The notes under the pieces were generated by a model. It made no database searches. It worked only from the letters and a program-made list of their open reading frames with translations, and had not been told where the DNA came from. A stretch of 64,000 nucleotides of DNA. It comes from Chitinophagaceae bacterium UBA7600 (GTDB taxonomy: Bacteria > Bacteroidota > Bacteroidia > Chitinophagales > Chitinophagaceae). The stretch is from positions 34,840 to 98,839 of the forward strand of contig DLKC01000066.1 in the NCBI GenBank assembly GCA_002478885.1. Direction: 5' to 3'. Positions 9,401-14,819 of this stretch are shown one piece after another (position 1 is the stretch's first letter; each line of letters starts with the position of its first letter). A program made the translations under genes and the position numbers.

Positions 9401-9819
9401 ATGGCGTTGTTCCTTTAACCTCAACAAGCGAAATGGTCTTAAGGCCACCAACGATACAGGCGGCAGATGTTGATGTTATCGGCAGTATGGAACGCTACCA
9501 GGACATGCTGGGCGCGATAAAGAGCAAAGCTTATTTTGTGCTCAAGGGAATAGACGTTAAAGACATAAAACAGGTAACCTGTAATTATGCAGCCAAAGCC
9601 AACGCGGCCGCCATAGAGATACACGCAGACTCGGCAAAAGGCGCACTGTTAAGCACAATTAATTACCAGCCGACCGGCGACTGGAGCAAGTTTAAGCAAG
9701 CATCTGCGCCTGTTACCGATCCCGGCGGCAAACACGATCTCTACTTCGTATTCAAAAAGGAAGGCGAGGTAAGCGGTGAGGGATTATGCCTGCTCGACTG
9801 GATCAGGTTTTCAAAATAA
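6481..9819 (+). CDS. Multidomain lipoprotein: ThuA + sugar dehydrogenase propeller + PKD + cytochrome c + CBM6-like
   Basis: 1112 aa from the ATG at 6481. Upstream in-frame starts (6415) are rejected because a lipoprotein signal begins exactly at 6481, with lipobox YGC at Cys20. Domain order: ThuA-like domain (about 30-245, KILVFTKTKGYHHESI, GGGFMGIHAAAD); GSDH/PQQ-type six-bladed propeller (about 265-680); PKD (about 690-780, YEWIFEG); a class I cytochrome c with CKACH near 866 and a candidate Met ligand in YMTAHPQL; C-terminal CBM6-like jelly roll ending in LLDWIRFSK. Inferred role: cell-surface or periplasmic oxidation of carbohydrate with direct electron transfer to heme. ThuA proteins have been linked to 3-keto-disaccharide metabolism, which fits the divergent dehydrogenase operon. 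A rho-independent terminator follows. Confidence 0.87.
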   Translation: MNKIASAICLAMAMIFFYGCQSDSGGRKILVFTKTKGYHHESIPAGVAAIRQLGKDNNFGVDTTDDASAFNDDNLKKYRAVVFLSTTGNILNSDQQVAFQRYIEAGGGFMGIHAAADAEYNWAWYNKLVGAYFKSHPGNPNVRTATVNVKDTGNIAMKGIPEKWQRTDEWYNYKNINADLNVVATLDEDSYEGGENGKDHPIAWWHDYDGGRAFYTGGGHTTESFSEPLFLKHLAGGIAYAMGADSLKLDYTKAYATKAPEENRFTKTVLTNDLNEPMEIAVTPNKTVYIIERSGNFYAYNPTANTTKLVHKFKVLPDTKEAFGNGLLGMTIDPDFATNKFIYFFYSPDSLPTPTHQDISRFKMITEDSIDLASEKVIIQVPIDPEVSAHTGGSLAWDKNKNLFISTGDNTVPFESNGYAPLDERPGRKTFDAQRSAANANDLRGKVIRIHPEADGSYTIPDGNLFPKGTAGTRPEIYTMGCRNPYRIAVNQATSTLYWGEVGPDAGEDSKVDPRGYDEFNQAKKAGNYGWPYFVGDSKAYHDSDFATHAIGDLFDVNGPENNSPNNDGIKKLPPATKAMIWYPYGLSKEYPELADGGRTAIAGYFYHYDKALAKKNSIPAYYDNVLFVMDWMRNWIFAVRFDENENYKRMEAFMPLTGDFRRPIDMDITPDGIMYVLEYGTVYGADNDDARLVRVDYNDGNRAPVAKITAKDTIGLTPLKVSFDSKNSYDNDEDDQLKYEWIFEGSKVASTDAKTEYTFANKGVYKVTLKVTDPSGLSSTDTMTIKAGNTAPVVNISTTGNSSFYFDATSLDYAVDVKDQEDAGVDPQKLQVKLEYLPKEAGSYKTVNGQGIWVTPAKDLIQASDCKACHQLDKYVLGPAFLDVSKKYDSKPETISKLAAKIISGGTGVWGNTHYMTAHPQLSKDQASTIVKYILSLKDQQTKDSLPAKGTVAAAGKQGGTYVLSATYTDNGNGVVPLTSTSEMVLRPPTIQAADVDVIGSMERYQDMLGAIKSKAYFVLKGIDVKDIKQVTCNYAAKANAAAIEIHADSAKGALLSTINYQPTGDWSKFKQASAPVTDPGGKHDLYFVFKKEGEVSGEGLCLLDWIRFSK

Positions 9820-9837
9820 ACAAACACACTTTTTTCA

Positions 9838-9863
9838 AAGCCTCAGTAATGAGGCTTTTTTTT
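9838..9863 (+). terminator. Rho-independent terminator of the ThuA-family gene
   Basis: Stem AAGCCTC (9838-9844) and GAGGCTT (9851-9857) with loop AGTAAT, followed by a run of T. It starts 18 nt after the stop codon. Confidence 0.85.
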
Positions 9864-10021
9864 GTGCCCTGCTTTGCTGTTGCTGTTATGCTTTACCTGC
9901 GGAATAGCGGCTTATTCGGCACCGCATACCGGCGCTGCAGCATCCAGGCGGGAAAGACCTGGCCAGAAAACAGGAAATGGGCTTTCAGTTTTTTCTTTCT
10001 TTGCTGAGCTCCGGGCTAGTT

Positions 10022-10074
10022 GTACAAGCGTGCGACGCAACGAAGTTGCCATAGGTGCCACTGCATGGCTCATA
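10022..10074 (+). repeat. Interspersed repeat family A, solo right arm
   Basis: GTACAAGCGTGCGACGCAAC followed by GAAGTTGCCA and a degenerate outer arm. It lies between the convergent ends of the ThuA gene and the DUF4199 gene. Confidence 0.75.
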
Positions 10075-10109
10075 AAAAAATGCCATTAACAGCTGGATGT
10101 TTACCATAC

Positions 10110-10670
10110 TTAGGCCGCGCCTGAAGCATACGCTTTGCCCGGCTGCGGTGCTGCTGTCTTGCGTTTGATAATAAGGGAGGCGATAAGACTTACAAGTAAT
10201 CCGACAGGTAGAATCTCCATGTAGGTGAGCAATACGACGAACAAAGGATTTTTATACATGTCGGAATATTGCTTTAGCTGTTCCGTTTGTTTGGCAATCT
10301 CATCTGCACTTAAACCTTGCTCCTTTGCAGCATTTAACGTATAGGCTGTGTACTTCTCCATAAAGTCGGGGATAAAAAAATAGTAGCAGACAAGCCAGGT
10401 AACAACATAGAAGGTAGCGGTGACCAATGTTATCAGCAGTGCCGCTTTAAATGCTTTGCCAAAGCTGATGATACCGCCATATTGCTTATCCCGGAGATGT
10501 TTGAGCGCGACAAAAATGAAAGAAAAAGCGAGTATCATGGATGCATAACCGATGACCATGCCATGTTCAAACTCGTGCCCCGTGCTTTTGGTATACACGG
10601 TGGTAGCGATCAGTTCGGCAGCAACGATAAAGCCACCGATAAAGCCATAACGCAAAATGGTCCGTTTCAT
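10110..10670 (-). CDS. DUF4199 domain-containing membrane protein
   Basis: 186 aa with four predicted membrane segments: residues about 8-26, 40-58, 75-97 and 145-168. The pattern (short N-terminal helix, SFGKAFKAALLITLV before TM3, a long charged loop, then YMEILPVGLLVSLI) matches the DUF4199 family, common in Bacteroidota and of unknown function. It lies 120 nt downstream of a membrane-bound LuxR-type regulator on the same strand, so the two may form a signalling pair. No catalytic motif is visible. Confidence 0.75.
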   Translation of the reverse strand: MKRTILRYGFIGGFIVAAELIATTVYTKSTGHEFEHGMVIGYASMILAFSFIFVALKHLRDKQYGGIISFGKAFKAALLITLVTATFYVVTWLVCYYFFIPDFMEKYTAYTLNAAKEQGLSADEIAKQTEQLKQYSDMYKNPLFVVLLTYMEILPVGLLVSLIASLIIKRKTAAPQPGKAYASGAA

Positions 10671-10790
10671 AAAAATGTTTTTTGGTTAAAAAGATGTAAC
10701 AGCTAAGATGCGTTGAACGTGTTTGGAACCGATCATACTTTCGGGTGATTTTTCGATTACCAGGTATTTTTAATACTAAAGTAGTAGCGC

Positions 10791-11276
10791 TCAGGGTATG
10801 ATAGAGAGCTTTTTTGCTTTTTCAACGGCCTGCGTGCGGCGGCTTACCTCCAGTTTGTAAAAAAGGTTGGCTATATGCGTCTTCACCGTATTCACCGAAA
10901 CATACATGGCATTCGCGATTTCCTGGTTACTCATTCCGCCTGCGATCAGTTGAAGCACTTCGAGTTCTCTGGCGCTGAGATCTGTTTCTTTGAGGGCTTT
11001 TTTGTTCGGCTCGAATGCATGCTGACCAGTAACAAATACCTCGCGCTCTACAATGGTTTCTTTTTCTATGACTAAGGTTTCTTTTTTAGGGCTGAAAAGT
11101 TTACGCGAAAGCCAGATGCCAAGCAAGGTGAAGAGTATTGCAATGCTTCCCGCATAAATTTCAATGCTGTGGTCGATAATCAGCAGCCGGTATTCCACAA
11201 GCTTCAGCAACAGGAAAAGCAATGCAAGTGCAACGCTGTAAATGAATAACATTTTATTGTGCTTCAAAAATTGCAT
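10791..11276 (-). CDS. Membrane-anchored LuxR/GerE-type transcriptional regulator
   Basis: 161 aa. Two N-terminal transmembrane helices (about residues 8-27 and 38-60) are followed by a short linker and a C-terminal GerE helix-turn-helix (about 95-158: LSARELEVLQLIAGGMSNQEIA, VSVNTVKTHIANLFYKLEV). No receiver domain is present, so input must come through the membrane segments or a partner. DNA binding by a factor tied to the inner membrane is unusual but is known for this small Bacteroidota class. The downstream DUF4199 gene is a plausible partner or target. HTH assignment firm; regulon unknown. Confidence 0.85.
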   Translation of the reverse strand: MQFLKHNKMLFIYSVALALLFLLLKLVEYRLLIIDHSIEIYAGSIAILFTLLGIWLSRKLFSPKKETLVIEKETIVEREVFVTGQHAFEPNKKALKETDLSARELEVLQLIAGGMSNQEIANAMYVSVNTVKTHIANLFYKLEVSRRTQAVEKAKKLSIIP

Positions 11277-11464
11277 CGCCTTGTTTTAAAGCTAAAATAC
11301 CTGAATTTCCGCTTCATATAAAAGGGGTTCATAAAAAAGCGCCAGTGCCTTTCAAAGAATCTGTCCCGGCAAACATAGGATATTCGGTGGCTGGTCCTTA
11401 TACAAACCCGTACAATCCGGTTGGCAATGTTTATTTTTAAGTTCAAAGCAGTAAACGATTTTAT

Positions 11465-12463
11465 ATGACTACAGAACAGTTTGTACTTGCATCAAGGCCG
11501 AAAGGATCGCCCGGTGCGGAAAATTTCAGGAAAGAACATATTGAACTGCAGCCATTGCAGGATGGCGAAGTGCTGTTAAAGGGGCTTTACTATTCGGTTG
11601 ATCCATATATGCGCGGCAGGATGAATGATGCAAAATCGTATGCAGCACCCTTCCAGGTTGATGAACCGATCAAGGGCGGCGTCGTTGCAAAGGTGCTGGA
11701 AAGTAAGGCTGCAGGTTTTGCCGCCGGGGATATTGTGGTTGACATGTTACCATGGCGAAGGGAAACGACCGCATCAGCCAAAACATTAAAGAAAATTGAC
11801 ACCACTCTTGCACCGCCAAGTTATTATCTCGGTATATTGGGTATGACCGGCCTTACAGCATACATCGGTTTAATGCACATCGGTAAACCCAGGGCAGGGG
11901 AGGCCGTGGTGGTTTCCGGTGCGGCCGGTGCGGTGGGCATGGTGGTCGGGCAAATCGCTAAAATACAAGGCTGCAGGGTGGTTGGCATTGCAGGCTCCGA
12001 AGAAAAGATCGGCCTGCTAAAAAATGAGTTTGGCTTTGATGAGGCTATCAATTACAAAACCACAACCGATATGGCAAAGGCAATTGCTGAAGCCTGTCCC
12101 GCTGGTGTGGACATTTATTTCGACAATGTGGGCGGCGAAATATCCGATGCGGTTACGCTCAACCTGAACTTTTTTGCGCGCATTCCCTTATGCGGCCAAA
12201 TCTCGCTATACAACAATACCCAATTTTCAACAGGCCCACGACTACAAACTATTTTACTCACAAGAAGTGTGTTGATGCAGGGCTTTATCGTAAGCAATTA
12301 CCAACATCTTTTTGCAGAAGGTATTCAGCACCTGGCACAGTGGGTAAAGGAAGGAAAGCTTCAATTCACCGAGACTTTTGTGCAAGGCTTTGACCAGTTG
12401 CCGGCTGCATTCCTGAGTTTATTCAAAGGCGACAACACGGGAAAAATGATTGTACAGGCATAA
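11465..12463 (+). CDS. NADP-dependent oxidoreductase of the MDR superfamily (CurA/leukotriene B4 dehydrogenase-like)
   Basis: 332 aa, typical for the zinc-free medium-chain reductase group that includes CurA and 15-oxoprostaglandin 13-reductase. It shows the N-terminal signature YYSVDPYMRGRMN (about 39-51), the nucleotide-binding motif SGAAGAVGMVVGQIAK (about 150-165) and FDNVGGE (about 220). It has none of the zinc-ligand cysteines of alcohol dehydrogenases. Expected reaction: NADPH reduction of an alpha,beta-unsaturated carbonyl, often in detoxification. Cytoplasmic and apparently monocistronic. Confidence 0.88.
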   Translation: MTTEQFVLASRPKGSPGAENFRKEHIELQPLQDGEVLLKGLYYSVDPYMRGRMNDAKSYAAPFQVDEPIKGGVVAKVLESKAAGFAAGDIVVDMLPWRRETTASAKTLKKIDTTLAPPSYYLGILGMTGLTAYIGLMHIGKPRAGEAVVVSGAAGAVGMVVGQIAKIQGCRVVGIAGSEEKIGLLKNEFGFDEAINYKTTTDMAKAIAEACPAGVDIYFDNVGGEISDAVTLNLNFFARIPLCGQISLYNNTQFSTGPRLQTILLTRSVLMQGFIVSNYQHLFAEGIQHLAQWVKEGKLQFTETFVQGFDQLPAAFLSLFKGDNTGKMIVQA

Positions 12464-12479
12464 CAGGAATTAATAAAGT

Positions 12480-12528
12480 AAATGTATCAGTACTTATATA
12501 TTTTACGTCTATACGTAAACATACATTT
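12480..12528. other. Nested inverted repeat after the oxidoreductase gene
   Basis: Outer arms AAATGTAT (12480-12487) and ATACATTT (12521-12528) enclose an inner hairpin TTTACGT-CTAT-ACGTAAA (12502-12519). There is no T-run, so it is not a standard terminator. It could be an operator or an mRNA-stabilising stem. Confidence 0.35.
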
Positions 12529-12531
12529 TAT

Positions 12532-12607
12532 GTGCCCGGCTTTCGCTTCCCTGTGCAGCTGCTGTTGCGCGATAGTGCCGGCTTATCCGGCATCGCACAC
12601 TTGTGCC
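12532..12607 (-). repeat. Interspersed repeat family A, solo arm with extra palindrome (type B), minus orientation
   Basis: GTTGCGCGATAGTGCCGG, then CTTATCCGGCATCGCACAC and TTGTGCC: the same structure as at 6303 and 55811, inverted. An outer GTGCCCGGCTTTCGC arm begins at 12532. Confidence 0.75.
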
Positions 12608-12747
12608 ACAGTAAAAAGTGCATCAAAGCGATAGGCAAATCGTTCCGGTTGATCATTTTCAAACGCCTTGGTCACTGCATTCCTTTGCATTAAATATTTC
12701 CACCGGCAAAAAAAACTTTATCTTGAAAACAGGATCAAATAAACTTT

Positions 12748-13692
12748 ATGCTAAACAGGAGAGAACTTTTTAAACTGTCGGGCGCCGCATCACTGGCGGC
12801 ATTGGTACCAGTATCTTTTACCAGGGCCACTGCGCCGGTGCCGGCAAAAGGGCCGTTCCGCTTTTGCCTGAACACGAGCACGATCATGGGGCAACAGCCT
12901 GGCCTGATTAAATCAATTGAAATAGCGGCTAAAGCCGGGTACGATGGGTTGGAGCTTTGGGTAAACGATATCAAAGATTATCTCGCCAAAGGCCATACGC
13001 TGCAATCATTGGCTGACTTTATAAAATCAAAGGGTCTTGTGGTGGAGGATGCGATCAGTTTTACTACATGGCTGGTGGATGATGATGCCAAACGACAGGC
13101 CGGCCTTGCAGAACTGGAAGAAGAAATGAAAATGATGGCCGCACTCGGTTGCCGACGTATCGCCGCCCCGCCGATGGGCCTGGAAGAAGGGGCTGTTATA
13201 GATTATAAAAAAGCGGGCGCCCGTTACAAAGAAATACTGGCGCTTGGAAGAAAATACAAGGTAATGCCGCTGCTTGAGTTTTGGGGTGCTTCAGGCACGG
13301 TTTACAACTTCGGGCAGGCACTCGCCATAGCGGCTGCTGCCGATGATCCCGATGTAAAAATATTGCCCGATGTGTATCATCTCTTCAGGGGTGGCTCCGG
13401 GTTTAATTGTTTAAAAATGGTGAGTGGAAAAATGATCGATATCATTCACATGAACGACTATCCCGCCAACAAATCGGTGGACCAGCAAACCGATGGCGAC
13501 AGGGTTTATCCCGGCGATGGCTCCGCACCATTAAAACAAATACTCGCTGACCTTGCGGCTATGGGCGGGACAAAAGTGTTATCACTTGAGCTTTTCAACG
13601 AAACTTACTGGAAAGAAGATGCACAGCTTGTGGCATCAACCGGCCTTCAGAAAATGAAGCAACTGGTAAATGAAGTGTTGGCAGGGAAGTAA
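12748..13692 (+). CDS. Exported sugar phosphate isomerase/epimerase-type TIM barrel
   Basis: 314 aa. The N-terminus MLNRRELFKLSGAAS looks like a Bacteroidota-type Tat signal (RRELFK followed by a hydrophobic stretch up to about residue 27). The rest is an AP_endonuc_2/xylose-isomerase-like barrel, with GYDGLELWVND early, PLLEFWG (Glu), LPDVYHLFRGG (Asp and His), IIHMNDYP (His) and LSLELFNETYWKED (Glu), the usual metal-site positions. Tat export suggests cofactor-loaded folding before transport, so it would act in the periplasm on a free sugar. It stands alone between repeats. Substrate unknown. Confidence 0.8.
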   Translation: MLNRRELFKLSGAASLAALVPVSFTRATAPVPAKGPFRFCLNTSTIMGQQPGLIKSIEIAAKAGYDGLELWVNDIKDYLAKGHTLQSLADFIKSKGLVVEDAISFTTWLVDDDAKRQAGLAELEEEMKMMAALGCRRIAAPPMGLEEGAVIDYKKAGARYKEILALGRKYKVMPLLEFWGASGTVYNFGQALAIAAAADDPDVKILPDVYHLFRGGSGFNCLKMVSGKMIDIIHMNDYPANKSVDQQTDGDRVYPGDGSAPLKQILADLAAMGGTKVLSLELFNETYWKEDAQLVASTGLQKMKQLVNEVLAGK

Positions 13693-13773
13693 TGTTGGCT
13701 ATGAGGCAAATATTCGCACGTGGCATTTTAGAATGATCGTAAGCTGATCAAATCAGGTTTAAATGCTCCTGCG

Positions 13774-14535
13774 TTATACAGGCAGATATTTTTGTAATAA
13801 GCAAATGCCATCCCGTATGGCTTCCCGTCCATTCGATTCAATGCCATACCAGCCACGATACCCGCTTTGTTTACAAAGCCCTATCATGCTTGCAGTAAGC
13901 CCTTCTGTTGGCTGGTTGCGGTACGACATACCCTTTGCGTAAGGAACAGTTTTTTGCAGGTAAGTATAATTATCAAAATCATCGGCTGGTTCACGCCAGT
14001 CAGGATAAGTGCCAAACAAGGGATGATCAACTTCTTTCATAAGGGCAACCATCCAGTCGGGGTCGTTGGAAAGTCCACCATGATTTTCTATAAGCACTTT
14101 TATATTTGAACCAGCAGCATATTCCAGCAAAAGATGATAAGATTCAGCAGCGCATTGCAATGCTTCTTCTTTTGATGTTTGATCCATGCCACGGCAATTG
14201 GTACGGATAGCATGGCAGCCAAGGTAATGCGCAATATCAATCCATTTGCGGTGATTAAGGGTAAACTGTCTCCGTTCTTCTTTAGTCGAGGCGCAACCAT
14301 CGCCTTCGTCATCCACCATGATCAATACCATTTCTACGCCGTGATCTGCAGCATTGTTTTTTAATTCATTTAAATAAGTGGCGGTAGGCACTGCGAACAG
14401 CGTATTCACAAACTCAATTCCATTAAGCCCGAAATCTTCCCTTGCAATTTTCGGGAAATCGAGTGTGGTCCATCTACCCGCTCTTATTTCTTCGACCAAT
14501 GCCCATTGGGCCAGTGAAATATCATCTTTGATCAT
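13774..14535 (-). CDS. Sugar phosphate isomerase/epimerase-type TIM barrel
   Basis: 253 aa without a signal peptide, so cytoplasmic. Barrel landmarks: NGIEFVN, KVLIENHGG (Glu and Asn-His), GTYPDW and WYGIESNGR (Glu). It converges with the exported isomerase gene, with 81 nt between stop codons. It belongs to the AP_endonuc_2/xylose-isomerase-like superfamily. No dedicated operon partner is visible, so the substrate cannot be inferred. Confidence 0.75.
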   Translation of the reverse strand: MIKDDISLAQWALVEEIRAGRWTTLDFPKIAREDFGLNGIEFVNTLFAVPTATYLNELKNNAADHGVEMVLIMVDDEGDGCASTKEERRQFTLNHRKWIDIAHYLGCHAIRTNCRGMDQTSKEEALQCAAESYHLLLEYAAGSNIKVLIENHGGLSNDPDWMVALMKEVDHPLFGTYPDWREPADDFDNYTYLQKTVPYAKGMSYRNQPTEGLTASMIGLCKQSGYRGWYGIESNGREAIRDGICLLQKYLPV

Positions 14536-14618
14536 GATTAGTAAAATTTAAGTTGTACTGGTATAGGTCAGAATTTACAGTCATTCCTGAAATTAACCGA
14601 TCGTGAAAAGCAGCAATG

Positions 14619-14730
14619 ATAGATGCTTCATTCGCCAGCATGACAAACTGAAAGGCAAACACAAGCTGGGAATAGCATTTCAACTTCATCGAAAAAATCC
14701 GGCGTGTCATGCCGAAGCAAGAGGCATCTC
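14619..14730. repeat. Interspersed repeat family C, copy 1 (112 bp, imperfect terminal inverted repeats)
   Basis: The left arm reads AGATGCTTC, then CAGCATGACA. The right arm is the near inverse, with TGTCATGCCGAAGC followed by GAGGCATCT. A diverged second copy is at 17931-18043. No ORF inside. The GTCATGCCGAAGC-type arm is of a kind often seen in Bacteroidota intergenic DNA. Confidence 0.65.
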
Positions 14731-14770
14731 TTTCTGTTTAACTTGCTGAATATTTAACCTTCAGATGAAT

Positions 14771-14815
14771 GGTGCGACGCAACAGGCGTTGCCACATGTA
14801 CCGGAGCCGGGCACA
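14771..14815 (+). repeat. Interspersed repeat family A, solo right arm
   Basis: GGTGCGACGCAACAGGCG, then TTGCCACATGTACCGG and AGCCGGGCACA, ending 5 nt before the stop codon of the GH3 fusion gene (minus strand). Confidence 0.75.
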
Positions 14816-14819
14816 TCAA

